From Propionibacteriaceae bacterium (GTDB lineage: Bacteria > Actinomycetota > Actinomycetes > Propionibacteriales > Propionibacteriaceae): 64,000 nucleotides of DNA. Each line of letters begins with the position of its first letter. Position 1 is the stretch's first letter. Below are positions 44,191-52,751 of the stretch, piece after piece. The DNA is taken from assembly GCA_031261485.1 (NCBI GenBank), contig JAISJO010000102.1:26005-90004 (forward strand), in the 5' to 3' direction. Under the pieces are notes generated by a model. That model was not told where the DNA came from, made no database searches, and was given only the letters and a program-made list of their open reading frames with translations. The position numbers and the translations under genes were made by a program.

Positions 44191-45065
44191 GATTGCAACA
44201 CCTCCCTCAAGTTGTCCGCGATCAGGTTCACGGCGACCACCAAGGTCATGATCGCCAGCGCAGGGAAGGTGACACTCCACCACGCTGTCTGGATGAAGAT
44301 CCGATTCTGTGAGACGACGAGGCCCCAATCCGGTGATGGCGGCTGTGCGCCCAGACCCAGGAAGGAAAGCCCAGCAGAGGCGAACACCGCGAAGCCGAGT
44401 CGAATCGTCGCTTCCACAATCAGCGTTGGTGCGACATTGGGCAACAACTCGACGAAAAGAATCCTCCACGTCGATTCACCCTGAGAGCGAGCCGACTCGA
44501 CGTACTGTTTGCCGGTCTCGACGAAAACCGCCGACCTGACCGTACGGGCGATGATGGGAGCAAAGAAGATGCCAATCGCAATCATGATGGTCACCGGCGA
44601 ACGCCCAAAAGCCGCAGTCACCAGCAAGATGGCGATGATGCCCGGTAGCGCGTGCAGAATGTCGAAGGACCGCATCAACAGGTCGTCGACGATTCCCCGG
44701 AAGTATCCAGCAGCCAACCCCATGGCAGCGCCAACCACAGTTGCTATGGCAGTTGCTGCGGGTGCGATGGTCAGGATTGGGCCGGCCCCTGCCAAGGTAC
44801 GAATGAAGACGTCCCTGCCCAGATTGTCCGTGCCAAATGGGTGGCCACCGCCGGGAGGCTGGTTGACTCCGCCCGTTCGATTGAGGCCATCCAGTCCGAG
44901 AAAGGCCAAGACGACCGGTGCCGCGACCCAGAATCCCAGGATGAGCACGCTCAAGACAAAGGTGGGGCGGCGCAAGAGTTTGCCGCCCACACCCTGCGGC
45001 TTGGTGACCGTGCGGGACGCTTTGCTGAGCACAAGCGGCGCCAGTTTGATATCGATGACGCTCAT
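44187..45065 (-). CDS. ABC importer permease, DppC/OppC type
   Basis: A 292-aa permease with six predicted helices, the family N-terminal region (HPFGTDNLGRDVFIRTLAGA) and docking loop ARSQGESTWRILFVELLPNVAPTL. It is linked by ATGA overlaps at both ends to the DppB-type gene and the ATPase gene. Confidence 0.92.
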   Translation of the reverse strand: MSVIDIKLAPLVLSKASRTVTKPQGVGGKLLRRPTFVLSVLILGFWVAAPVVLAFLGLDGLNRTGGVNQPPGGGHPFGTDNLGRDVFIRTLAGAGPILTIAPAATAIATVVGAAMGLAAGYFRGIVDDLLMRSFDILHALPGIIAILLVTAAFGRSPVTIMIAIGIFFAPIIARTVRSAVFVETGKQYVESARSQGESTWRILFVELLPNVAPTLIVEATIRLGFAVFASAGLSFLGLGAQPPSPDWGLVVSQNRIFIQTAWWSVTFPALAIMTLVVAVNLIADNLREVLQS

Positions 45066-46093
45066 TGCTGGTTCCTCGAACTGATGTCGATACGCGGATC
45101 GAGAGCCATATAGATCAGGTCCGTGACAAGCAGGAGCACAATGGAAGCCAGCGCGGTCACCATGATCACGGCCTCCAGTACAAAGATGTCTTTGCGTTGT
45201 ACGGCGACAACGCTGGCCAGCCCGATGCCCGGATAACTGAAGAGGGTCTCCACGACGGCCGTCCCGCCGATGAGGTAAGCCAACTGGCCACCCAAGACTG
45301 CGACCGAGGGGACCAGCGAATTGCGGATGACATGGTTCGATACGATTTGACGCTCCCGCAGACCCTTCAAGACTGCGGTCCGGTAGAAGGGCGACTCCAG
45401 CGTCTCGATGGTGCCCGCGCGTACCATGCGGGCGACATACCCGACTGACGCCGCCATCAAGGTGAACGCTGGCAATGTCATCGCTCGCAGTCGGTCCGAC
45501 AACGTGGTATCGGGCAGTATCCCTGAGTACACCGGGAACCAGCCCAAGAAGACCGAGAAGACCACCAAGAGCACTGTTCCGACCGCGAACTCTGGAATCG
45601 CCGACAGTGAAACCAGTCCTATCGTCAGCCCCCTGTCACTGCGGCGACCCTGATGGAAGGCTTGGAACAAACCCAAGGCGATCCCGAAGACCACCACTAG
45701 GACGAAGGCGTACACGCCCAGCGTCATTGAGTTGATGAGCCAGGCGGTGATCAGTGGCCGCACAGGTTCGTTGTAGAGAAGACTGATTCCCCAGTCTCCC
45801 CGAAGGAAAGCGCCCAACCAGGTCAGGTAGCCCTCGACAGAGGCACCAACAATTCCGTGTTGCTCTTTCCAGAGAGCGACCTGCGCATCGGTGGCGTAGG
45901 GGCCGAGGACAGACCGCCCTGGATCGCCGGGCACCACTTGGACAAGCCAGAACACCAGTACTGAGACTATGAACAATACAATCGGTACCTGCACGAGGCG
46001 ACGCGCGATGATCCGACCAATCGGTCGGCGTTGTACTGAGGAGACGGCGGTGCCGGTGTAGACACCGCCGTCTGCTTCAATCAAGGTTGCCAT
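45062..46093 (-). CDS. ABC importer permease, DppB/OppB type
   Basis: A 343-aa permease with RLVQVPIVLFIVSVLVFWLVQVVPGDP at the start of the domain, typical for DppB, and the docking loop VLKGLRERQIVSNHVIRNSLVPSV. The start is taken as ATG 46093, 25 nt after the binding-protein gene; a much longer frame upstream is a shadow of that gene. Its ribosome site is weak, so coupling to the gene before it is likely. Confidence 0.88.
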   Translation of the reverse strand: MATLIEADGGVYTGTAVSSVQRRPIGRIIARRLVQVPIVLFIVSVLVFWLVQVVPGDPGRSVLGPYATDAQVALWKEQHGIVGASVEGYLTWLGAFLRGDWGISLLYNEPVRPLITAWLINSMTLGVYAFVLVVVFGIALGLFQAFHQGRRSDRGLTIGLVSLSAIPEFAVGTVLLVVFSVFLGWFPVYSGILPDTTLSDRLRAMTLPAFTLMAASVGYVARMVRAGTIETLESPFYRTAVLKGLRERQIVSNHVIRNSLVPSVAVLGGQLAYLIGGTAVVETLFSYPGIGLASVVAVQRKDIFVLEAVIMVTALASIVLLLVTDLIYMALDPRIDISSRNQQ

Positions 46094-46118
46094 GGCGAAC
46101 CCATTACCTTTTCTCCGC

Positions 46119-47711
46119 TTACTGTTCTTTCCAGTCGTTGGTGAAGGCGTCCCCCGACGTGATATCGACGTGTACACCCTTGGCGAGGAATTGCTGATAG
46201 CTGGAGAACCCGACGATGACAACGGGAACGTCTTCCCACTGAATCTTCCCGATCTGGTCAACGATCTTCTGGCGCTCGGTCGGATCGACGGTCGCATCGT
46301 ACTGATCGGAGAGCTTCTCCAAGGCCGGATTGGAGTACTTCGAAGCATTCCAGCCCGAACCAGCGCGGTAGATGTAGTTGATGAACTGCGATGGCGAAGG
46401 CCGACCTGCCCAATAGGTCAGGGTCACAGGCGCGTTCAGCCAGGGCGAATCCTCTCCGTCGGCATAGTAGGCGTCGTTGCTGAGGATGTCGAGAGTGACC
46501 TTGAAGTTGCCGGTGGCATTGAGTTGCTGCTGAATCACCGTGGCGTAAGACTCCTCTGATGGGCTGGTGGTGATGGCGAACTCGATGACCTTGTCGCCGA
46601 GCAGTTCTTTGACCTTGCCCAGGTTCACATCGCGCTGCTCCAGTCCCTGCGGACGTACCGGGAACAGCGGCGAGTAGATAGTGTCATTGCCCAATGCCGC
46701 ATTACCGCCGAATGCCGTCTCAATGATGGCTTCCCGATCCAGCGCCCAAGCGATTGCCTGCCGAACTTTCACATCGTCGACAGGGGCCTGGTCCACGCGG
46801 AAGACCAAGGCAGAGAACCCGGAACCGGGGATCGTCTGAATCGTGTAGTCGTTAGGGTTCAGCGCCGATGTCAGGGCTGCAGGCACTGGTTCGCCGAACA
46901 ATCCGTCGATCTCGCCGCTCTGCAGGGCCAGGACGCGGGCTTGGGAGTCCTTGAAGAACTTCAGTTCGATGCCGTCCAGGTAGACAACGTCTGGATTCCA
47001 GTAATCCGGGTTTCTCGTGAAAGTGACCTGCTGGCCAGGATGATAACTCTCGACCTCGAAGGCCCCTGTCCCGACGAAGGATTGTGTCCATGTGCCCACC
47101 TTGTAACTGGCCGGCAGGATTTGGGTATTGGAACCAGCCAGGAGGACAGGGAAGTCCGAGAAAGGCTGTGACAAGACGAAATCGACTGAGTCACCGTTCA
47201 CTGTGACCTCTTTGACTATGCGCAAGGCTCCCTTGGCTGGGGAGGTGCTGTCTGCGGCGATGAGCCTGTTGAAGGTTGCGGCCACATCTGCTGGCGTCAG
47301 CGGCGTGCCGTCATTGAACTTCACCCCAGAACGGATCTTGACTGTCCAGGTCAGATTGTCTGTTCCTACCGACCACTCGGTGGCCAGACGAGGCGCAGGC
47401 TTGTTGTCTGCGTCGATGAGGATGAGTTTCTCGCCCACGGTGTCCACGACCGCGGTCCCGCCCGAGCTGGAAACCGTGACTGGGTCGATATCGGAACCCG
47501 GGTCGACGGCACTAGTGACGAGAACGCCGCCTTTCACTGGGGTAAGGGGGACGACTTGACCTGTCTGTGAGGCGGAACCTGACGTGGGGTCGTTCGGAAC
47601 GTTGGACGGATCGGTCGACGGGCCTGTTCCGCATGCAGCCAGACCTAGGACGACGATGGCAGCGAGGGCCGCGCCTTGGACACGTCTGGTGAAGGAAAAT
47701 GGAGTAGTCAT
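46119..47711 (-). CDS. Peptide/nickel-type solute-binding lipoprotein (SBP family 5)
   Basis: A 530-aa lipoprotein: signal peptide with lipobox LAAC (Cys27), a Ser/Thr/Pro linker, then the family-5 fold with LATEWSVGTDNLTWTVKIRSGVKFNDGTPLTPADV and VRQAIAWALDREAII. These receptors bind peptides, nickel chelates, opines and other small charged molecules. Its place after urocanase-like and DUF917 genes suggests it captures the compound they degrade, for example an imidazole-thione betaine (inference). Confidence 0.92.
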   Translation of the reverse strand: MTTPFSFTRRVQGAALAAIVVLGLAACGTGPSTDPSNVPNDPTSGSASQTGQVVPLTPVKGGVLVTSAVDPGSDIDPVTVSSSGGTAVVDTVGEKLILIDADNKPAPRLATEWSVGTDNLTWTVKIRSGVKFNDGTPLTPADVAATFNRLIAADSTSPAKGALRIVKEVTVNGDSVDFVLSQPFSDFPVLLAGSNTQILPASYKVGTWTQSFVGTGAFEVESYHPGQQVTFTRNPDYWNPDVVYLDGIELKFFKDSQARVLALQSGEIDGLFGEPVPAALTSALNPNDYTIQTIPGSGFSALVFRVDQAPVDDVKVRQAIAWALDREAIIETAFGGNAALGNDTIYSPLFPVRPQGLEQRDVNLGKVKELLGDKVIEFAITTSPSEESYATVIQQQLNATGNFKVTLDILSNDAYYADGEDSPWLNAPVTLTYWAGRPSPSQFINYIYRAGSGWNASKYSNPALEKLSDQYDATVDPTERQKIVDQIGKIQWEDVPVVIVGFSSYQQFLAKGVHVDITSGDAFTNDWKEQ

Positions 47712-47895
47712 GAGAGTAGCTTTCTGTGAAGGTAATGATGAAGGTGTGTTTGAATTGAAGGAAGTGGCCGTTGCCGGTCAGAGAGCGCGACGCATGGTCG
47801 CAGGAAACGCAGATAGTGCGATACGAGAAGGTCCAGAAGGCCTAGAAGGTCACTCGCCGCAACAACATCGGCGACAACAGGAAGTCCACACCATG

Positions 47896-49026
47896 TCAGG
47901 CTCCCACTTTCGAGTAATACCGGGATGTGCCCCCGATAAGGCTGGGGTCGAGATACTTCACCAACTTGATGTCAAGGATCTGCTCGACTTCGACAAGTCC
48001 GACCCGGTCGATGGCTGAGGAAGACACCGGAAGTCTGTTCCCAGCAGGCGCGGCTATGAGGATTACTTCATCACCGGGGTGTGCGTCCTTGACTGCCTTG
48101 GCCTCGCCGGTGTCGGCTTCCAAGACAACGATGGTGTCGGGATAGCTGGCAACTCGCGTGTGGCCTTTGTTTACTGCCATGTATTCGTTGAGGTAAGGCA
48201 CGGTGTGCTTACCGATGCGGAAGACGCCGTGGTCCCAACCGCCCGTGGTGTGAAGGGGTTCGGCATGCGAAAGCGGGCCGGCGTCGAGAATCTCTCCGCC
48301 CAGGAAGTCAGCAACCACTCGTGCGACTGCTTTCCCAGCACCAGTCTGCCCAGCGTTCCAGGCCTGCATCACCTTGCCCAGGTCCAGCGCCAGGGAGATT
48401 GAGCCCAAGGCAGCATGTTCCTTTACCCAAGACAACTCGACAGGGTTCCGGGCAGAGGCGATGAATCCGCCTGTACGCACGGAGATGTCCCGCAAGACGT
48501 CATCGACAGTGTTGAGGTTGCCCCGCAGGACCGACTTGAAGTGTCCATGTTTGGCTCGATTGCCGCCACTGACCGCCTGGATTGAGACGTAGCCGGGGCG
48601 TTGGCCCAGGCCAAGCGCGCCCAGTTTGCCGGTGGGGTGGGCTCTGACGTCTCCAGCCGCGTCCAAGACCGGAATCCCCAGAACGGCGGACTGAATCCAC
48701 CCATTATGCGTTGTGGAATAGCCATTCTGTGCTGTCATGACCGCGGCGATGGGGACTCCAGCCTCGGCGATGAGCGCCTGTAGTGCGTCAATATAGTCCA
48801 CTGGGCGGATCTCCCAGTCTGCCGCCGCAGGAGCACCGATGGCAGTGACAGTTGCCACCCACGAGTCTTCGGGGACCTCTTCCACCTGAGCCAGGAGGGG
48901 CGAGGAAATGGAGGTGGCCAGTGAGCCCATCAACTGGCCGTGATGCTTCCATCCGCCGCCGCCGCAGGCCAGCACGCCGCCTCCGAGGACGCCGCGCAGG
49001 GCATCGTTGCTGTTGAGTTCACGCAT
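47896..49026 (-). CDS. DUF917 family protein (S-methylthiohydantoin desulfurase-like)
   Basis: A 376-aa protein with the DUF917 N-terminal glycine-rich stretch GVLGGGVLACGGGG, the central ALGLGQRPGYVSIQAVSGGN and the C-terminal PYLNEYMAVNKGHTRVASYPDTIVVLE. The family includes the S-methylthiohydantoin desulfurase of S-methyl-ergothioneine breakdown and hydantoinase-associated proteins. The ATG at 49026 (GGAGGAG upstream) overlaps the urocanase-like gene by 8 nt. It would act on the hydantoin-type product of that enzyme. A gap of 184 nt without clear signals follows before the binding-protein gene. Confidence 0.85.
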   Translation of the reverse strand: MRELNSNDALRGVLGGGVLACGGGGWKHHGQLMGSLATSISSPLLAQVEEVPEDSWVATVTAIGAPAAADWEIRPVDYIDALQALIAEAGVPIAAVMTAQNGYSTTHNGWIQSAVLGIPVLDAAGDVRAHPTGKLGALGLGQRPGYVSIQAVSGGNRAKHGHFKSVLRGNLNTVDDVLRDISVRTGGFIASARNPVELSWVKEHAALGSISLALDLGKVMQAWNAGQTGAGKAVARVVADFLGGEILDAGPLSHAEPLHTTGGWDHGVFRIGKHTVPYLNEYMAVNKGHTRVASYPDTIVVLEADTGEAKAVKDAHPGDEVILIAAPAGNRLPVSSSAIDRVGLVEVEQILDIKLVKYLDPSLIGGTSRYYSKVGA

Positions 49027-50728
49027 TGGGCGCCTCCTCCGTGTCAAACCAAGTCAAAAGGTCGCTTTCTGCAGCGATGTGCGCGGCGTCCTCGTACCCA
49101 GCCGTGGCGTAGCGCAGGATTCCCACGCTGGTGTCCGCGTCCAGAGACTTCCGCACGCGCGTTTCGGCCTCGGAAGTCCCGTCCGCGATCACCGATACCC
49201 CTGCCGACTGCATCCAGCCCGAATACCCGCCGCCGCCAGAATGGATGGCCACCAGGTCGGCCCCCGAAGCCGCGAGCGCCAGGGCGTCCAGCAGCGGCCA
49301 ATCGGTCACCCCATCTGAGCCGTCACGCATATTCTCGGTCCCGATTCTCGGATTGGTCATCCCAGCGGCGTCCAAGTGATCGCGGGTGAACAGAATCGGC
49401 GCCTTGAGCCGTCCTGCCGCATAGAGCTCGTTGGCTCGCGCTGCGATTTCAGAACGCTCGCCGTGGCCGAGCCAGCATGACCGGGCTGGCAACCCTTGAG
49501 TCGGCACACCTGTGCGAGCCAGGTTGATCCATCGGGTGACTTCGGGACGGAACAAGTCGGCGGCCAGGTCATCCAGGACTGCAAGATCGCCCGGGTCACC
49601 CGACAGGGCGATCCAGCGGAATGGACCGATGCCGCGAGAAAAGGCCGGACGAAGGTACTCCATGAAACCGGGGATAGCCGCGACTCTGTCGGATTCTTTG
49701 GCCCCAAGGTGTTCCAGTGCTTGGACCCGGAGGTTGTTACCGTTCTCGAAGACCACGGCACCTGCGGCTTGCAGTTGCAGCATGGCCTCTACTTCTGTGG
49801 CGATTGAGGCGCGAGCATCTCGTTCAACCTGCTCGGACTGCTCTTCGCGCAGGCGGTGCCAAGCGGTGACGGTGTAGCCACTGGGTATGTAGCCATAGCG
49901 TGCATCGTGGGCGGCAGTCTGGTCGGTGACGAAGCTAGGAAGGTCTTCAATGGACACAACCTGCTGATAGATGTCAGCGGCGTTGCCTTCCAGTGCAATG
50001 GCAATTGTCCGCTCCGATGCCCGAGCCTCGTGGAGTGCGGCGAGTGCTTCGGCTAGGGTGCCAGCGACGACATCGACAACCCCAGCCGCCTTGGCTCTTA
50101 CTATCTTGTCTGGGTCGGCCTCCACGGTAATCGAAGACAGCCCGAGAAGCCGGGCGCTGATGGGCTGTGAAGAGCCCATCCCACCCAAGCCAGAAGTAAG
50201 CAGCCAGCGGCCCTTCACGTCAGAAGGCTCAGCCCCACCGAAATGACGCTCAGCGATGATGCGAAGTAGCTCGTAGGTGCCTTGCAACACTCCTTGACGC
50301 CCGATGTACTGCCAGGCTCCGGCGGTCAGACCTCCCCATATCGTGAGGCCAGCCTTGGCTCGGGAGTAGAAACGCTCGGAGTCCGACCAGCGACCCACCG
50401 TATTATTGACCGCGCTGATGACCTTCGGCGCATGCGGGCTGGTCTGGAGCACACCCACGGCAGCCCCAGATTGCAAGACCAAGGTTTGGTCCTCTTGCAA
50501 CTCAAGCAATGCCTGTGCAATCCGTTTGGCCTGCGCCCAATTGCGGGCCGCTTTGCCCAGGGAAGCATAGACAATCAACTCAGCGGGATTCTCCCCCACT
50601 TCCAGCACATTCTCGAAGGCGCGAAGAAGACCCTCTGTGCGCCAGTTGCGTGCGCGCAACGCACTGCCCCGACCGGCCCGGATCTTACTCCTGGGACCAT
50701 CGAGAATACTGCTCGCTGCTGGACTCAT
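49019..50728 (-). CDS. Urocanase-family hydratase, possibly (S-methyl-)thiourocanate hydratase
   Basis: A 569-aa urocanase homologue: ELIVYASLGKAARNW, GLTAGAWQYIGRQGVLQGTYE, the NAD-binding LLTSGLGGMGSSQP, GLPARSCWLGHGER with the conserved Cys, and IHSGGGGYSGWMQSAGV. Urocanases add water to the imidazole ring using NAD+ as an electrophile. The sequence differs from ordinary HutU at many usual positions (AQVEADPDKIVR-type second half, different N-terminus). With DUF917 next door and a MIO-less lyase opposite, a thiolated urocanate is a better substrate guess than urocanate. GGAGG precedes the ATG. Confidence 0.85.
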   Translation of the reverse strand: MSPAASSILDGPRSKIRAGRGSALRARNWRTEGLLRAFENVLEVGENPAELIVYASLGKAARNWAQAKRIAQALLELQEDQTLVLQSGAAVGVLQTSPHAPKVISAVNNTVGRWSDSERFYSRAKAGLTIWGGLTAGAWQYIGRQGVLQGTYELLRIIAERHFGGAEPSDVKGRWLLTSGLGGMGSSQPISARLLGLSSITVEADPDKIVRAKAAGVVDVVAGTLAEALAALHEARASERTIAIALEGNAADIYQQVVSIEDLPSFVTDQTAAHDARYGYIPSGYTVTAWHRLREEQSEQVERDARASIATEVEAMLQLQAAGAVVFENGNNLRVQALEHLGAKESDRVAAIPGFMEYLRPAFSRGIGPFRWIALSGDPGDLAVLDDLAADLFRPEVTRWINLARTGVPTQGLPARSCWLGHGERSEIAARANELYAAGRLKAPILFTRDHLDAAGMTNPRIGTENMRDGSDGVTDWPLLDALALAASGADLVAIHSGGGGYSGWMQSAGVSVIADGTSEAETRVRKSLDADTSVGILRYATAGYEDAAHIAAESDLLTWFDTEEAPNA

Positions 50729-50760
50729 CGCCCGTTGCCTCCGACACTAGGGTTTCATGC

Positions 50761-50812
50761 AGTCTAGGAAGGCCCGAGAACCCTCCACCAACCGATTCCC
50801 ACTCAATGGGAA
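50761..50812 (-). promoter_or_regulatory. IclR-type operator and -10 box of the catabolic operon
   Basis: TTCCCACTCAATGGGAA (50796-50812) differs at one base from the copy at 37367-37383. On the minus strand its centre is 38 nt before TAGACT (50766-50761), against 37 nt at the DUF427 promoter. The hexamer lies about 33 nt before the urocanase-like start codon. Confidence 0.65.
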
Positions 50813-50877
50813 CAAATTGGATTGATTTTCGCCGTGCTGATATTGACTTGGAGAGGAGTTGTCGACCAGTTTCTCCG

Positions 50878-50944
50878 TCATCCTGCGCGTAGTCGCAGGA
50901 TCTACGCCTGTCTGATGGATTCTGCGACTACGCGCAGAATGACG
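50878..50944. repeat. REP-like palindrome between the divergent operons
   Basis: Two 26-nt arms (50878-50903 and 50919-50944) pair with two mismatches around a 15-nt loop. The stem core is CTGCGCGTAGTCGCAG. A related element lies inside the lyase gene. It is placed where a stable hairpin could insulate the two divergent transcription units. Confidence 0.75.
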
Positions 50945-51006
50945 CTATGGGCTAGTCGGTGCTTCCTTGAATGAAGACTCTTGACTTGAACACTGAGGAG
51001 TATCCG

Positions 51007-52632
51007 ATGACCGCAACCGACCCGATCACCCTCGGCGAGGGACGGACCACTGCCTCGCAGATCGCCGACATCGCCGATGGCGCACCCGTCCAGCTATCCG
51101 ACAGCGCGCGGACGCGGATCGCTTCGTCCAGGGACGCTGTTCTGAAAGCCATTGCTGATGGGGTCCGAGCGTACGGGGTGAACACTGGGCTCGGTCCGGC
51201 CCGTGACCAGCCAATTCCGCCGCAACTACAGACGCAGTTCCAGCTTTACACCTTGAAAACCCACGCTGCTGGTGTCGGAGACGCGCTCACGGCAGCCGAA
51301 GTGCGAGCCATTGTTGCTGCCCGTTTGGCCGTCATCGCCCAGGGAAGTTCCGGGGCCAGCGACGGTTTGGTCGACGGGCTCCTGGCTCTTCTGAACCAGA
51401 ACATCACTCCACTTGTACCCAGCGTCGGGTCTGTGGGTTCTGCCGACATGCCTGCGCTCGCCGCTATTGGCCTGACACTCATAGGGGAAGGACAAGCCCT
51501 CGGAGTACACGGGGAACCGATCCCCGCCATTGAGGCGCTCAAGGCGGGAGGTGTCAGACCTGTGGTTTTCGAAGCCAAAGATGCGTTGGCGCTCGTTGGG
51601 GCGAACTCGGGCTCCATTGGGCTGGGGTGCTTGGCGTGGCGGGAACTCGGTGCGGTGGCTGCCGCCGCAGACCTGGCAGGAGCTCACACGGTAACAATAG
51701 TAAATGCCAATCAATCGGCTTTCCGCGAAGACGTGCTCGGCGCCCGGCCGCACGCTGGCCAGATTCGTAGCGGCGCTCGGTTGCGTCACCTACTGACGGA
51801 CGATCCCAAGGAAGGGCCAATCATCCGTCATCTTGGGCCGTCCGCCTGCGCGCAAGTCGCTGGACACAGCATCTCTGCTTGTCAGACGGATGCTGCGACT
51901 TCGCACAGCATGACGAAACGAGAAGACCAGCACTTACCTAAGTCGGTGCCCGGCGAAGGAGCGAGCCTGCAAGACCGACTGAGCATCCGCACCCTGCCGC
52001 AGGTCAATGGCGCGCTCCTCGACGAGTTGGACTCCTTCGCCAACATCCTCTCCATCGAATTGAACTCGGCTGCGGAGAACCCCTGGATTGACCCTGACAG
52101 TGGCGACTTCGTCTCGAATGGCAATTTCTCTTCCGGGCGTCTGGCGATTCGCGCAGACAGTCTCAGGGTGGCCCTAGCCCTCGTGGGCCAGCTCAGCGAA
52201 CGCCGTACAGCGGCAATCGTCGCCTCCATCCGTTCCGCTCGCCCCATCGCCGAGCAGGTGGGCGACCCCAGCACTTTCGGCGCACCCCCGGTCATCATCG
52301 CCCAAAGCGCGGCTGAGTTGGCCGTTCAACTGCAACACCTTGCCAACCCAGTCTCGGTATTCCCTACGGTCGTCGGCGACGGCGTGGAAGACCACAACTG
52401 CGGCGCGTACTTGGCGATCAAGCTCCTACGAGAAAGCGGCACAACCCTGCTGCGCCTACTGGCCGTGGAAGTACTCGCCGGAACCTTCCTGTCGGCGCAA
52501 ACGGACACAACGTTCGGCCCACAATTGGCCGAGTTCGCCTCAAGGGCCAAGGAAGCCACTGCGACCGGAACAGTCGCAGAAGCGGTCTCTGCGATAGAGG
52601 AAGCCCTACGATCTTGGGCCGAAGAAAACTAG
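51007..52632 (+). CDS. Histidine-ammonia-lyase-fold enzyme without MIO triad, ergothionase-like
   Basis: A 541-aa protein of the aromatic amino acid lyase superfamily: YGVNTGLG at 57-64, NSAAENP and SVFPTVVGDGVEDHNC-type segments. The Ala-Ser-Gly that forms the MIO electrophile is missing: GSVG at 141-144 is followed by SADMPALA, not ASGDLAPLA. Ergothionase, which removes trimethylamine from ergothioneine, belongs to this superfamily and does not need MIO. About 40 residues around 270-312 are extra compared with the usual length between LRxLL and IRTLPQVNG, and most are encoded by a palindromic repeat. ATG 51007 has GAGGAG upstream. Divergent from the urocanase-like operon. Confidence 0.75.
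   Translation: MTATDPITLGEGRTTASQIADIADGAPVQLSDSARTRIASSRDAVLKAIADGVRAYGVNTGLGPARDQPIPPQLQTQFQLYTLKTHAAGVGDALTAAEVRAIVAARLAVIAQGSSGASDGLVDGLLALLNQNITPLVPSVGSVGSADMPALAAIGLTLIGEGQALGVHGEPIPAIEALKAGGVRPVVFEAKDALALVGANSGSIGLGCLAWRELGAVAAAADLAGAHTVTIVNANQSAFREDVLGARPHAGQIRSGARLRHLLTDDPKEGPIIRHLGPSACAQVAGHSISACQTDAATSHSMTKREDQHLPKSVPGEGASLQDRLSIRTLPQVNGALLDELDSFANILSIELNSAAENPWIDPDSGDFVSNGNFSSGRLAIRADSLRVALALVGQLSERRTAAIVASIRSARPIAEQVGDPSTFGAPPVIIAQSAAELAVQLQHLANPVSVFPTVVGDGVEDHNCGAYLAIKLLRESGTTLLRLLAVEVLAGTFLSAQTDTTFGPQLAEFASRAKEATATGTVAEAVSAIEEALRSWAEEN
51827..51914 (+). repeat. REP-like palindromic element inside the lyase coding sequence
   Basis: The right arm and loop (51874-51914) match the element at 50904-50944 at about 32 of 41 positions. 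The left arm is recognisable (CTGCGCGCAAGTCGC) but expanded by two short inserts. The element keeps the frame open and encodes roughly residues 274-303. Confidence 0.7.
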
Positions 52633-52657
52633 GCCTAGTTCCAGGTTTCTTCCAGAG

Positions 52658-52689
52658 TTTGGGGAGAGTGACACGCGCCAGTCCCCAAA
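52658..52689 (+). terminator. Hairpin between lyase and DNA methyltransferase genes
   Basis: TTTGGGGA (52658-52665) and TCCCCAAA (52682-52689) pair perfectly around 16 nt. It may end the lyase transcript or act as an operator for the restriction-modification promoter, whose TAGTAT -10-like hexamer follows near 52717. Confidence 0.35.
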
Positions 52690-52751
52690 GGACCAAGAAA
52701 TGTCCGATCTCCCCTCTAGTATGGTTTCAGACGCTCAGGGTAGGAGATTTC

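Noticed and set aside
49019..52632. Standard histidine utilisation (hutU/hutH) locus
   Set aside because: The lyase lacks the MIO-forming Ala-Ser-Gly, DUF917 and an importer are linked instead of hutI/hutG, and the regulator is IclR-like rather than HutC.
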